Source of the DNA: Hydractinia symbiolongicarpus
Lineage: Eukaryota; Cnidaria; Hydrozoa; Anthoathecata; Hydractiniidae
DNA length: 64,000 nucleotides
Direction: 5' to 3'
Assembly: GCF_029227915.1 (NCBI RefSeq)
Contig: NC_079884.1
Span: forward strand, 10,602,001-10,666,000
A program made the translations under genes and the position numbers. Below, piece by piece: positions 1-13,046 of this stretch. The notes under the pieces were generated by a model. It saw only the letters and a list, made by a program, of their open reading frames with translations, ran no database searches and was not told where the DNA came from. The number at the start of each line of letters is the position of its first letter. Positions within the stretch are counted from its first letter, which is position 1.

Positions 1-524
1 GGATCCTGAAAGCCCTTTTTTAGATCTTGATCGAATATATGTACACTTTGAACGCTTCTAGCCTTCTTTTTGTGTTATTATTCAAAAAAATTACCCATAT
101 ATTTTTTGACTTTATTAAATCTTGTCCGAAAATTTTTTTGCTGAAATAAAAAAATGTGTCCGAAAGTTTTTCCGCAGAAAATTTTAGTTCTTAATGCGTG
201 CGTCCGCCCAGGTGTAATCCCGCCTGACAATAAGCCGGAGAACGTTTGTCCTGTGCCATAACCTTTTTCATCAAGAATGCTGATGACCAAAATGAACGTT
301 AGATTTGCAGTTTATCATGTAAATACACCCTATCAATCTTATATTTGCTTGTATGATGTGCAATTTTTTTAAAGAACAACAAAGTCAGTTGACCAGGGCT
401 ATATAAATTTTTTTGAACAAGGCTAATGTGTTGAAATGAAACTTGATGAAACTGTCACGACTCCTCCCTTACAAATTTGTATAAAACACAAAATAAAGTT
501 AGAAAATTTATTTTTGTTTTTTAG

Positions 525-2439
525 TTTGGAATTGTGATTGATTTAAAGGGTAAAAACGCTGTGGCGAAATCTTCATCCTACCTGCCAGCATCACCTGTAA
601 GTCTTTTTCACATTTTTTCACTGTATTTTGCCTTTGATAAGACCGAAGTGTTCAGAAAGTATACCTTATAATTAGTTCTTTACTCCATCTCTGCCAGAAT
701 CTAAGAAGCAATTTTCTGTATTGTACGGAAGTCGACTCACGCTTTCTCCATATCTATTTGTAAGATTTTCAACAGTTGATATTTAAATTTGTTAGAACAT
801 GGTGATTTAGGATATGTCAGCATCTGTTAGTGCGGGAGAAGAACCCGGCGCCAAGAAGAGAAAAACATCGCATGGAAACTCTCCAGCAGTTGATTCTATC
901 GATGCGAGACCTGGAACGCCGATGAGTGTTGGCTCGGAAAACTCGACTTCGAGTAAAATCAAACTCAAAATAAAGGTATGATAGAGTTTTAAGTGTACAT
1001 ACTAGTTTTTATATAAATTAAACTCAAAATAAAGAAAGTTTGATAAAGAAAGGTTAGTAATACTTTTTTATTTTGTTAATGGTACATATTTTTTTCGCAT
1101 GATATCTACATCGTCATCGTCCTCAAAGGCGATTCTCATATGGGTTTCTATGAACATCCTTATCGGGGAAAGTCAACAGTTGCATTATGTTTCAAATAAA
1201 CGCCCCTTTAAATAAATCTTTAATAGGGGGTTTTGTAAATTTTTTTTGAAGATGTGGAGGCTTAATTGAAGGTGTCTGAAGAGGGGCGTTAATTCCAAGC
1301 ATTACGTTTTTTAGCCAAAATTTTAAGCTTGATAAAGTTTTTGATCTTTTCTAGTTTACTTGGAAATTTTAAATAATATTCGTAAATACCTTAAGTTGAT
1401 TAATTTTCGTGATATGCGGGGAAAATTCTCGAAAAAGTCAAGTCGCAAAAAAAAATCTTTGCGAAATTACTCTAAATGATTAGTTAAAAAACAAGCTGAA
1501 ATTTTTTGTTCTTTTTCGTTTTTTTCTAAGAAACATACCCATGATAATCTCCTCCTTAAGCTCACGGTACAGTTCTTCAACCATGTGTTTGTCATTTGAA
1601 TCAACATGTCACTTCTGGTTTTACAGGGAAAATGTAGAATGCTAGATTTATTAAAATAAATGTTTGTAAAACATGTAAAAATGAACCATTCGCGAAGAAA
1701 AAACGATTCGCGAGAATTAATTTTTGTGAAATACTTTGACATAACTGCTTCGCGACGTCTTCGCGAAATAAAATTATTTTTAACTCGCGAAAATAAGTCT
1801 TCGCGAAAATGGGTCAACATAAAGTACCCTCAAATTACCCTGAACACTTAACCGTGCTAACCTTTAAAAACCTATTTATTCTTCGTTTTTTATCACCATT
1901 GTGCCAATCTTTCTGTTTAGGTATTTCTTAGCGAAATGTTTTATAGGTTGGTTTTGGGGAATGCTATCATTTGGGATATTCCCAATGTTTTTGCAGATTT
2001 ATGCCCTGTCCACCGCCCTCAATAAACAGCTAGGAATTTTTCTAAGTTTGTTTTCAATGTTTATCTCTAGCTTGGTGCCGATGATACAAGTCATGATAGC
2101 GCTAGTGACATTTTACCAAAACATACAACAAATGTGGAAAAACAGGATGATGTGAACTTGAAAAAAATGAAAAAGAAAAAGAAGAAAAAACATAAGCATA
2201 AAGACAAAAAAGATCGTGACAAGATCGATATATCGAACACGCCGATACCAGGCGCAAAGGCGGGACTTTTAGACGATAGATTAGCTGCGAGTAGTCCGCC
2301 TGTGTTATTTGATACACGCGACATGAAGAGACAGCAGAGTCATGATCAAGTGACTAACGTGGATTCTTTTGATACACTGAATAGTAGTAGCAATGTTGAA
2401 ATAATGCAGGATAATGATTCAGATTCGAGCGGTGGATAA
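525..2439 (+). CDS. 3' exons of a Lys-rich nuclear protein gene (partial)
   Basis: Three consecutive exons fit together in phase 0: 525-596, 811-975 and 2071-2439, ending at TAA. Each is bounded by AG and GT (donors gtaagt and gtatga; acceptors tttag, tttag and ctctag). The 195 residues contain a basic KKRK motif near the start of the second exon, a short LKIKLKIK-like stretch across the junction, then a long Lys/His tract (KKMKKKKKKKHKHKDKKDRD) and a Ser/Asp-rich C-terminus ending DNDSDSSGG. This is the composition of a disordered nuclear C-terminal tail. It recalls the Lys-rich tail of Mediator subunit MED1, but no diagnostic motif is present, so I do not name it. Upstream exons lie outside the window. 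Alternative: the tail of some other chromatin or transcription factor. Confidence 0.72.
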
Positions 2440-5121
2440 CTACATACGCTGTTTGATTGTACGTTTTTTCGACAGAACTCTTTGTAAATATTTATACACA
2501 AATTTATTCACCAGGTGTGGGTATGGTACACTTCTGAACCAATTATAAGTCGTCTAGGCTCTCCACTCTGTCACTAAGGTCAGCAATTTTTAAGATATTG
2601 TCAATCTAAATCTGGAATACCAGTCTACAAAAAACTGATTTGTAGGTTCCTTCTTAGATTATCAACGTTAAAGCCCTGGTTGTTTAACTTTTCACCCACA
2701 CCCACATATCAGCTTCAACTCTTCTTGCAAGTGTGACGAAGATCAATTTTACTTGAAACGAGTTACTATAAAGGAGCATACATTTTAGGGATATAGCATC
2801 TATTTCGTTATAAGTGTATTATTTTTAGGTTCAACTATAAAAGCAATTAGCGTAAAAGAAATACGCGTTCGTCCTGTTGTCATTTTGACCTTGACTAAAA
2901 TAACACGGTATAAGATTAGACGTTTGTACCAAGCTTTATTAAACAGTTATGAAACACGACCTCACCACAGGAGTGACCTTTCGCGAATCGAGAGCCCAAA
3001 AATAGGGAATTTCGAGAAAACAATTTTCAAGGCTTATTAACGCCAAAAAAAATCATGGATATAAAGTGTATTGTTTGTTCACAAGGCGATACACCCCAAA
3101 ACATTTCGTTCAAATAGTAGAAATCTGGTGTTCTCCATTTTTAAGGTTCCAATGTAGGTACCGATTAATTTGCCAATGTTAGAATTGTGCTATTAATCGG
3201 ACAGGGCGCTTATTGAGAATATCTTGTAATGTGTTTCAACTCCTTCAGTTTATTATAATCTCACTACATGATGTAAGTTACAAATCTTACAAGTCATAAC
3301 GTCCAACTCACCATCCTCGTTTTTACTATCATTGAGGAGCGTAAAATCTGGTGTTCCATCTAAAAACTTCATTATAATATATTCATATCAGGACGTTGAA
3401 CAACACTAACATCAGGTAAAAGAACTTTAAATTAAATTTTAATTAAAGAGTTAAGAAAAAATATATATTTTCATTAGGGGCCTGTTGTTTGTTGTGGAAA
3501 AATGCAAAACCTACCTAAGCATGCTGTATTGTCATTCGCTGATTACTAGTTCAAGTAAGCGCTCGGTCCATTTACAAGGGTGGTTAATCAGGCATTGGGC
3601 GCTTATAACAGCTTTTGATCGGCTCGGCGATTAATTGAGCATTTGACGTTTTGAAAATATTCAGCTTAATGGTTGGTGCTTATTGGGCGGTTAATCAGGC
3701 ATACTTGGTCATTTAAGGTAACAAATAACTTGTTTTGTTCAAAATAATTGATCAAGGCTCAAGGTTTTAGGGAGTCACGAGTCCTTATAGGGACGGCAGT
3801 ACTGATGTCAAAAAAGATAAAAGATGCCATGGGGAAGAGGTTGGTTTCTCGTTGGTTTCTACTCTCATTGAGCACAAACATCTAAACGACTTAAACAAAA
3901 TGAAACAAACAAGAAATGCTAGTAAAAAAGCGCATTCACTGAAATATTTAAAGCGATTTGATCGGTAGAAACCCCAATTTATTTGCTGCGAAGTACAATT
4001 TTTACCAGCATTTACAAATAATTACTTTCCTACTGAAACAAGATGAGTAACATGGACCAAACTAAATTGCTTTCAATCTCATAATGTAATCTGATATATA
4101 ATATTATATGTTTCAAAATCAAAAAATTCTACGAAAAAACTACATTAAAAACATCTTACATTTCATATACTTTAAAATATAAACGACACTTTACGTGCAG
4201 CCTTAAGGCTGTGTAAACGAACATAAACATTTATATGACATAAAAACAAAGTACGCAGCACCATATGATGTATGTCGCGCCACGTACGTAATACTATATG
4301 ATGTATGCAACACTATTGTTTATAACACTATATGATGTATGCAGCACTATGTATATAACCGCAAATGATGCATGCAACACAATGTATATGTAACACTACA
4401 AACAATACGCATGTGATAGTTGGGTGAATGAAGTAACAGTGCCGGAGAGGGGATACGAATTAACAAATTTGTTTTCTTCTCCTATTTAACACCCACCCAT
4501 TGCACTGAATTTGTTGTTTCAACGACAAATTATTTGGATATGATTTGCAATGGGCGGAAATTTTTGCAAGAAAGAGTAATAAAAGGAAGGACAACCCGGA
4601 GATGAGAGTACCCCAACAAATTTTTAGCTGTTTTTTTACTTACTTTAATAGCTTTGATATGAAAACAATTTCGTTGGATTTCAATAAGTTTTCCGGCAAT
4701 CTAGAGGTGCTAATTTTCAAAATCTTTTTTGATCCTGGCAGTCACTAAATTCTATGGCACTGAATAAATTTTAACTCTATGGATTTAAGTTGCATCACTA
4801 TGATGATAAAAGACGGATAAACGAGACAACAACAAATATAAAAAAGTAACAAAAGTTATAAAACTGAACAAACAAGTTAAAAACTCGCTCTTCATAATTC
4901 CGCTAAAAAATCAACTTGTTTGACAAATAGAGGCTTTACAATTTATATTTAATCAGGATCCGTCGTAAAAAAACTCGCCAGAGTACAAAATACAAATATA
5001 AGTTCTCCGAAAAAATGTTGCTGCGTTATAAAAGATGAAAATAGGAAAAATATACTAACGCATCTGTAAATATACTGAGTATTTACTTTAGCCGTCCTGC
5101 TTATAAAAGTACCTACAATCT
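2440..5121. other. Intergenic, no gene recognised
   Basis: AT-rich spacer between the + strand gene ending at 2439 and the convergent elongase gene ending at 5122, so it carries two 3' UTRs. Around 3560-3720 short motifs such as ggttaatcaggca and gggcgcttat recur. A degenerate minisatellite lies at 4255-4410 and is listed separately. The open frame at 4545-4748 has no splice context or protein-like composition. Confidence 0.6.
4255..4410. repeat. Degenerate tandem repeat, core atgatgtatgca
   Basis: About five spaced copies of a core close to aacactatatgatgtatgcag, for example near 4262, 4293, 4329 and 4363, alternating with gcaacactatgtatat-like segments. Copies diverge by several bases, so this is an old minisatellite. 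Confidence 0.6.
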
Positions 5122-8100
5122 TTAACTTTCTTTTTTATCTTCTCGGCGCCGTAAATCGTAATGGTTTCCAGAAGCAACACCATTGGTGGTTTTATTAACC
5201 TTACCATTATTTTCGCATTTCGTTGTGCCATTCTTCACAACCTCTTCACTTTTTTTGTGACGTTTGGCTGATCTTTTAATATAAGCTTGTAAGTAGAAAT
5301 TACCAAACAAGATTAAGAATGAGATCATGTACAAGATAAGCGCCCAGCTCATCCATTGTGGAAAGTCACATCCAGTGGCGAGGGAATATACAGCTACCGT
5401 TAACGCAATACAAAACTGGATCTAGATAAAAACAGATTCAAAAAAGTTATACATATAAAGACGGCAATACACATCCCTATTCAAAAGTGTGCACGTCTCT
5501 TTTAAGTGCTCATCTGCGAACAATTCTGCTCCCCTGAGTGTCCACATGTCTGTTGTATCATAATAAATTTTACAAATATTGATGTAAATGCACGCAAGTT
5601 AGTACAAAAACAAGTGGATTTCACATACATTAATTCTTACAGTTCGTATTTTTTTATGTGTATATAATCTTCGCCTACCTAGATTTCGTGCGCAGTAAAC
5701 TTTTGCACGCACCTTACGGGGTTATTTGCACACCTTTCAAAATTAACAGTTGAATTTGTTTTTTTAAAAGAAACGAATAATTTTGCATATATGCCAACCA
5801 ACATTGACAATATTTTGATTATTTTTAGACTTCATGATTAAATTTGTGTGGATACAAGTGTTCCAATAAATCTCATTATTTGCTTATATTTAGTTTCTCG
5901 CAATCTAATTTTCGCACAACTTGTGAAGAGAAATATTTAGTGAGATGTTATTTTCACGCAGCCAGTTGTTCGCGCGGCAGCTCAACACGAAATTCATAAG
6001 TTTAAAGCAATGAGAATAACCACCTTATTAGTGCGCATGCGTGTGTAAAAACTGAGTAACAATCATTTACCAATTGCATTTGAGTAAGATACTTTTTCCA
6101 CCATAGATATTTTTGATAAGCTGGTCCCAATGCAGCTAGTCCATAGTAGGAATACATTATGATGTGAATGAAAGCGTTGATAAGAGCAGCAGGAGCAGCT
6201 AGAAAAATTTAAAATATTATAGTATCTGCATACATTGCTGTCATTTTTACATCTTCACTATAAACAACTCATAAAGATAAGGGAACGTGTTTCCACAAAG
6301 ATCTTTACATTTGTTAGTGAACAACAACTAACGTGAAGTAAAACTACAGAATATTAAAATTTAAAACGATTTTGCTTCGGGTTAAAAAAGACTGAGCATT
6401 ATATTTGGTTTTCTCATGACGCAAGCACTGCTTTCTTACCATTCATGTATAATTGCTGAAATGGTGTTTTCCTACAAAAGTTGAGATTTAGAATACACTT
6501 AAATACCAATCAAATGAAATGAATATAAACAATTTGCTTACATTGACCACCTGGTACCCACTTTGTTCCAATCCACCACAACAAAGGCATTGTAGAATGA
6601 TGATACACATGCAAAAATGAGATATGGCTATCTTTCTTCCGTAAGATAAAGAATAACTAAAAATTTTAAAAAAAAATGTTTTAACAAAATCTCATGACTA
6701 TTCACTAGAACACTTTTCCGTGCGACACACTGTAATGGTTATGCGTTGAGAACAATAGACATGCGCACGCATTCCTGTAGGCAGAAAATAAAAACAACAG
6801 GCCAAATCTTCTTTTAAAATGAGAGAATATGACTAAACAATTGACTTCGATGCCCTTTGGATCTCGCACTTTCAAGAAATCTATGAATTTTAATAATAGT
6901 CACTTTACCCCATATAGTCCTGCTTTTTTACTTGGAAGAATATGTGCACATGTACAAACATCTGCAAAATCTTGTAAATTTCTGTAAATATTTGCAAGTC
7001 ATCAATGGACATTAGGGTAAACACAAAAAAATAGCAAACTTGATAAAAATAGGTGCAATACTATGTTGTAAACACAATCTTACTGTGTCTATAAATTCAA
7101 TTAACTTTGAAACATAGTACCACCAAATTCCTGCCGCAATCTAAACAACGACAAAATATACTTGCTAATAAAAAGTAATAGTAGATCCAAAAACGTCTTC
7201 ATTCATACAGTTGTACACATCTATACATTGACTTCTAAGAGATTCAAAATAACCTAAAAGAGCTTTAACTTTGAGATTAAAGGGGTTTTGTTGGGTTTTC
7301 ATTGGCATATGCATTGAATGATTAAAATCTAAAAAAACTATTTTCTCATATCTCAGATTTGTTTGCAGAAAATGCACATCTTACTCGGATATGAGGAGCT
7401 GCAGTACTTTGATCATATGGTTGACATGGGAAAGAATATCCAGCTTCTATCATTCCAAGTAATAACTAAAAAAATAAGTATAGAAATCTGATATGAATGA
7501 CAATGCACAAGGATGCCTCCCTTCACATCAAGTTTAATTTTAAGGGCAAAATAAAAATTTTATTTCGGCCTATAGTACAGCCATTATAAACTTTAAGGCG
7601 AAATAAAATTCATGTCAACATTGATTTCATTTTGTCTTAAAAATATTTATTTAAACATAATCTACCCAAAATGAACTAATTACGCATGCTTACAACTAAC
7701 CAACCTCTTTAAATATATGAAAGTTTAAGTATGTCATTGCAATGTTGTATATAATTAAAGAATGTTTAAGTTGCATCGGCTGTCTTTTCCTCATTAAAGC
7801 AGGACCAATTTTCCACGAGAATAATATGTAAAATAAAGATAGAGAGTATGTGGGAATAGGGCTTGTGACAAATAACCAATTATTTGTTCGTGGATCTAAA
7901 AACAGGAAAAAACAAAACATATTAAAATCTAGAATTTAATTTTACCTAAATTTAGGTTAGCCCAATAAATCCAATATATATATACTAGTCTGTAAGACCC
8001 ATGGAAAATCCACATAGCCAGAAGAACAATGGAAAAACAGGTTGTTTAGGTGTTTTGATGATGTCAGCAGGGCATATACAAAAAAGGATTTCACAAAATC

Positions 8101-9059
8101 TGTATAGGATCATGTGTTTTTGACAAACGTATAAGAAAATGTAAAGGTTAAAAATTTTACTGACGTCAGCAAAAATCCACCAAAATACAAAAAAATTGTT
8201 TTCGCAATTTGTATTCCCGTAGGATAATGTACTTTTGAAAAACGGTTTCAGAAATATTGGAGTTTAAAGGGTTTTTATCACATTTTCAACCCATTAATTC
8301 TGAAATTGAATCCAGGATTCAGGTTTTGAAAACTTACCCAATTTATGCCCAGGTTATCCGACGTTACCCACGCTGTGAAAGGTAACTAATGTTACCACCT
8401 GGTTTCCAAGTTATTTGGCCTTAAAGTTTTAAGTTGATTGTAATACCCTTTACACACGTTGTGCAGTAACAGCAGAAAATTTAACATTGAGACAATAATT
8501 TTTTTCGTCTACATTTACACATATTATAAGAGATGCGTTTTGATTTACTTTGTACTTCAAAATGGCTGTTGGTATGGCTGAAAGATTGTAAGAAATAAAT
8601 TTAATATTTTGTCGAAAAGAATTGTGGTTTTTCTTTAGTTATTGCATCACACATCAATTGTTAAAGTTCAGCCCATAGACTTTTCTTTTTTGTCATTGTG
8701 CTTTGATACAGCTTTAAAACTACCTAGGAACATTACTGACACAACACTTTTTATTAAATAAATCCTAAAATGCATACTGGCTATGAAAACACTTGCAATT
8801 GGTGAATGTTGTTAAATAGCAATGGTAATTTTCATAAAGCATATAGGGATCCCCTAATGCATTTAAGTGTTAAGCAACAGCTGATTGAAAACAACAACAC
8901 AAAAGCAACTGAAGATTAGTTTTAGAAAAAGTGCACAGCAAATAAAGATTATAACATTACAATAATTAATAATTTTGTCAAGTATTATAACAAAGGTTAC
9001 ATACCACTCATTAAATCCACTTTGTTGTAAAAATCTTGCAGCTTTGTTATAGCATCCAT
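5122..9059 (-). CDS. Very-long-chain fatty acid elongase, ELOVL1/4/7 type (complete, 7 exons)
   Basis: Seven exons, read from high to low coordinate: 9059-9005, 7895-7705, 7465-7385, 7140-7084, 6656-6542, 6198-6071 and 5421-5122 (stop). All have AG/GT borders and compatible phases, giving 927 nt and 308 aa (human ELOVL4 is 314). ELO enzymes condense malonyl-CoA with long acyl-CoA at the ER membrane. The catalytic histidine box HVYHH is at residues 144-148, within [16 protein letters not shown]. Other family landmarks are DPRTNNW near residue 19, [12 protein letters not shown] before the box, and [12 protein letters not shown] with [14 protein letters not shown] after it. Several hydrophobic segments follow the ELO pattern. 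The C-terminus ends KKES, a di-lysine ER retrieval signal. The [17 protein letters not shown] stretch resembles ELOVL7, while the long basic tail resembles ELOVL4, so I leave the paralogue open. Intron 1 holds a Helitron-like insert. Confidence 0.96.
7985..8533 (-). mobile_element. Helitron-like non-autonomous element in elongase intron 1
   Basis: Read on the minus strand it begins TCTCTTATAATATGTG, near 8533, and ends with GTGGATTTTCCAT, a short spacer, GACTAG and then T. This is the same 3' structure as the array at 19.57-22.53 kb. Inside, the motif for 'caaacg ... catgatcctata' and several tgacgtcagcaaaa blocks are shared with that array. It has no coding capacity and the intron splice sites are intact. 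Confidence 0.65.
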
Positions 9060-10110
9060 TTTTATTTTTTAAAACTAAAAAAACAAAGATCGTCAAAACA
9101 TATTATCACACATGTATTCTTTTCGGTTTTGTATTACATAAACCTTCTCATGGTATATCATTTGGAAGGAGAGTCATATAGATGTTACATAACTGTCTTC
9201 ATCTGATGTCAAGTGCCTACGTGATGACAAATCCTACAAATTTAAAAATGTATTATTACACAAACATACTTGAAGTGAATTTACGAAGTGAACAGCAACA
9301 CATTAATTATTTCCTCATAGTTTAGACTTTCATCGTTCATTCCCTCATTGAAAACAAAATTAACAGGAAAGAAGAAATAAATCCCACATAAAACTGTTGT
9401 GTAACACGTGTTTTATTTGTATTGTTTTTGGAAAGAAAAATTATAAACATTTTTTTTCAAAAAAACTTCCTGAATAATATTTGCAGCATAACATAAAAAA
9501 CGAGTGTGTGGCATAAAAGTAATTTCAGCTGAAAAGATAAGTTGGCACCCTTGTAAAGCTTTACCATCATCTGGTCATTTACCATCTTCTGCATCACAAA
9601 AATACCATGCAGAAAATTTTATTTTTTATTTTTCATTATTTTGCTTCGGCACCTTAAGGACGCCTCTCATATTCGTTATACTATGCAAATGACAACTAAA
9701 GCTGTCAAACTTCCGTGTCACGTTTACAGTGAAAACATCATTTTCTCTGTTTCAATTGTCTTGCTTGACAAAGCAAAAAATTAAAAAAGGACCCATGAAC
9801 CTGAAAGTAAAGCCTATAAAACATGTGCAATGCAATCAGTCAATATTTTATAAAAATAGAGCCAAAAAAATTAAAAAATGTGTGCAAAACATCATCAGGT
9901 TTTTTCTATTTTGGGCAAAAAGTAGGGACAATAATGAAATATTTCTACTAGTATATATGAAATATTTCTACTATAGTATATGAAATTTTAAAATGTCAGC
10001 GTTTTCTTGACACATATTGCCCAATTATTTTCATGGTCATTAATCTGGTCAATCAAGACAACTCTATTCATGCTGTTTCCAGTTGAGACAAATTAGCCTG
10101 CAAGTTTTAG
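9060..10110. other. Intergenic between divergent genes
   Basis: This stretch lies upstream of both the elongase start (minus) and the exon at 10111 (plus), so it should contain both promoters. No clear TATA box or CpG-rich block is visible. A protein-like but interrupted reading on the minus strand near 9490-9610 (WYFCDAEDGK, a stop, then PDDGKALQGCQ) may be a mobile-element relic; I could not assign it. Confidence 0.5.
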
Positions 10111-11204
10111 GCATGTGATTCATAAGTCACTTATGCCAATATCACGTGACATAGCACCTCAAACAGAAATTATCTATATCGCTTTGGTTGCATATGACAG
10201 AAGGGCATTTCCAAGAAAGCAAAGAAAGGTATGTAATAGGTAGTATATTATATCTCTATTTTGTACATGTAACAAACCCCTATTAGTCCAACTCACACTT
10301 AAAGCTAACTGACATAAAACTACTGACTTACCTGGAGTGCCTATAGAACTTATAGATAGATGGCTAACTAAAGTAATTTGCCATAAATAAAAGTTGCCAT
10401 AAACAAAAGTTGCCATAAACAAAAGTTGCAATAAACATACAGTACAGTCCAAATGTAAGCTACCGCATACGCGCTATACAACACCTTTTCCTGCAAGTTG
10501 GAAACCCTTTTGTTTACATAATTACTTTAACAATCTTAGCGTGAGTATGTTGCGAGTGAATTTACAAAAGCTTCGCAATAAACCAATACTGTAATTATTT
10601 TCTCATAACTGCAAGTTTCATTGTTAAAAATTATTTAAAATAAAATCCCCTTATGTATTAGCGAGAAGTAAAAATTAATGACTTGTTAACTATGTGAAAG
10701 ATTAAAATAAATCGTGCACGAATCTATTGTTTTTGAAAAGTTTTTTATATCTTTAAGCGTGTTTTTAAAAAATATAATCCTTTTGAACATTTTATTTTAA
10801 TATTTTTCTTAGCAAAACCTTGAAAATAGCTTTTGCAGCATAATTCAAGGACTTGACTCCTACAATTTTACGACATCGACGCGAGTGAAAAAAAGCCTTC
10901 CACCTTCACAACATCAGCCAAAGAAACAGCCACAACAGCCACCACCACCACAGTCACAACCACAGCCACAACATTACCCACAACAGCCACCACCATCACA
11001 AGAAAAACGGTCAAATGAACAAAAACAACAAAAGCCAGAAGTTGAAGAATTCCAGGCGAAGATACCAAATCATCACAATGATAACACTGAAAGTGCCGAC
11101 TTTGCACCAACATCGAGAACAACTTCAACATGCTCCACCTTTACCACAAAATCAACATGCTCCACCTCTACCACAAAATGCGGAAGCTTACATTTGGACT
11201 GTAC
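10111..11204 (+). CDS. Unrecognised Pro/Gln-rich protein, two exons seen (partial)
   Basis: Exon 10111-10228 (acceptor caagttttag, or caaattag at 10096; donor gtatgt) reads ...KSLMPISRDIAPQTEIIY and IALVAYDRRAFPRKQRK. It joins in phase 0 to exon 10813-11204 (acceptor tttttcttag, donor gtaagt), which starts QNLENSFCSIIQGLDSYNF. A Pro/Gln-rich stretch follows (KKQPQQPPPPQSQPQPQ), then an acidic segment. I do not recognise the family. The first part is not low complexity and looks like a folded domain. ATG at 10131 could be the start, or the exon could be internal. Near the 3' end a 27-bp unit repeated twice reads better in a second frame (QHAPPLPQN twice, then AEAYIWTV), so the true frame there is unclear. 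No convincing downstream exon was found. Confidence 0.5.
11116..11181 (+). repeat. 27-bp direct duplication inside a Pro-rich exon
   Basis: The unit caacatgctccacctttacc plus acaaaat occurs twice in tandem with one C/T difference (near 11126 and 11153). In one frame it encodes QHAPPLPQN twice. In the frame carried by the upstream Pro/Gln stretch it encodes a Ser/Thr/Cys-rich string. Confidence 0.7.
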
Positions 11205-12632
11205 TGTAAGTTGCAATAGATGTCTTACTAACATTCTCTAGTACTGGAAAATTTATAACATCATTTTTTCGCGAGGAAAACTTTACTGGCCTTTACACAA
11301 ATTTTACAAGACAAATACTATATTTTCTGGCTGTATAGGTAAAATGAGACCACGTTGGTTTGAGTTTGCTTTTAGACATTTTGCATAAGACTGAAAACTG
11401 AATCTTGATAGCTTAGTAAATTAGACTTTACTATAAACTTCTGGGTATAATGTGCAACTGCAAAATTATGTATGCATCCGTGCCCTATTGGTCCAATGGC
11501 TATGACCCTCTTGCAAATGAGAGATCCTGGTATGAGGGTGCCAACTTGCTGGAAATGCCGCATAAACTACAGGGACTGTCGGACTACTTCCACCATTTTA
11601 GATAACTTAAAATTTCGCCCGGAGAAACCCGAATCAAATCATTTTTATACATTTATTTCCATGCATAATTTATTCTTTTGATTTGGAACAGTGGTAGTGA
11701 AATAGCTGTAATAAAAACCCACAAATAATAAACTGTATATGATGGCAAAATAGCACATTCCTTCTTCTTGACAAAATTTAAATGAGAATAATGAGCTCGC
11801 CCATGTTGCAATTTGGGCCATTTTTCCGGGCAGTTATAGACAAAAACCCTGAAAAAAACCCTGAAAAAAACCCATGGCCGCTCTCACAAATAGGGCATTT
11901 TCGGCGAGTCGGCACCCTCGTATCCAGGTTCAAATTCTAAAAAGAGCTAGGAAACACAAATTATCTTATCACGAATCTTTAAAAAAAGGGAAGAATTGCA
12001 TAAAGCTCCTTATAGCACACATTATCACCAATTTTAATAACGAAAAATAAAATGTCATATCATAATGAAGTGTTTTAGTTCATCAACAGAAAATTTAGCT
12101 AGCTGTGTAGCTAAGCTGTGATGCATTTAACATGTATATGCAATATTTCGTTTGAAAAGAGTTTTTGCCTGCAAACCTACTGGCCCCTGCTCCAGGTTTG
12201 AATATTTGAAACAGATTGTAAAAGTAAACACTTTAAGCAGTGTAACTAGCTGGCTATAATGGGCGGATAGATCAACCACTTTACGCTGAAGTAAAAGTCA
12301 CAGCATGCATGCACACTCTCAAAGAAAACTAATAACCAAGCAAGAACGAGAAATTCTGCATGGTGCAGAATAACTGACCAACTAAATTTAGCGAATAAAT
12401 ATATAGCTAGCTAGCAGTCCTAAAATAAAATTCACCTACTCCTGCGCAAGCTGCATTAACCGTCAGATAAACTATTGCACAAAGACCTTTGTGGGCTTCA
12501 GGGTCAATCGCAGAAAACAAAAACTTGTTTACCCAATTGTGGAATAACTGTAATTATTGTCATAGTTAAAATCATCGAGCCAATGTCGAACATAAATCCC
12601 CTTGACCTCTGACCCTGCACCGGAAGGCGGGT
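11205..12632. other. Non-coding spacer with tRNA-like and short tandem fragments
   Basis: No gene is supported. Near 11480-11550 a segment with tggtccaatgg followed by ggtatgagggtgcc looks like eroded pol III A and B boxes. Around 11925 ccaggttcaaattc is B-box-like. At 11838-11875 the unit ctgaaaaaaaccc is repeated about three times. The rest is AT-rich spacer. Confidence 0.45.
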
Positions 12633-12864
12633 TTAAGGTGGCAGTAACCTTTTTAAAAATCGGAATTTTGTTTTTACTCAATTAGTTACGAAAGGTTATT
12701 TAAATCCTTTCAATATCTGAAAAGGTTTCCAAATTCAAAACTTCTTTATTTAACTTAGGTGGCATACAATTGCTTTAATATTCTAGACATTTGAAGTGCT
12801 CCCTGCAATTGGACCTGATCCAGGTAAACCATGTTGAAAAAGAAACATCCACTCCATGTAACCG

Positions 12865-13046
12865 TACCCGTGGTCGTTTTAGGCGTTTAAACTTTAAAAC
12901 CCACGGACGTTTTAGGCGTTTTTTCTTCACATTCCAGAATTTCATTCATTGGAACTTGAAAACCCGCGGACGTTTTAGGCGTTTTTTCTTCCATCTGTGA
13001 TTTTCATTCATTCGGAACTTTAAAACCCGCGGACGTTTTAGGCGAA
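12865..13046. repeat. 63-bp tandem repeat, core ggacgttttaggcg
   Basis: The core ggacgttttaggcg occurs at 12905, 12968 and 13031, exactly 63 bp apart. A variant, ggtcgttttaggcg, lies at 12872, 33 bp before the first. Intervening sequence (ttcattcatt, ggaactt, aaaacccgcg) is conserved between units. The block lies inside the extra segment of TTAA copy 1. Confidence 0.8.

Noticed and set aside
9504..9692. Plus-strand 62-aa frame
   Set aside because: No splice context; the opposite strand shows a different broken protein-like reading, so neither is supported as a gene.
10868..11131. Minus-strand Val/Ala-rich frame
   Set aside because: Antisense of the Pro/Gln-coding exon; hydrophobic composition follows from the complement.
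12787..12823. Short exon-like stretch TFEVLPAIGPDPG with AG and GT borders
   Set aside because: It would join in phase to the exon ending at 11204, but it lies inside the TTAA transposon copy 1 and has no downstream exon.
12791..13000. Arg/Phe repeat protein (GRFRR units)
   Set aside because: Generated by the 63-bp minisatellite within a transposon.
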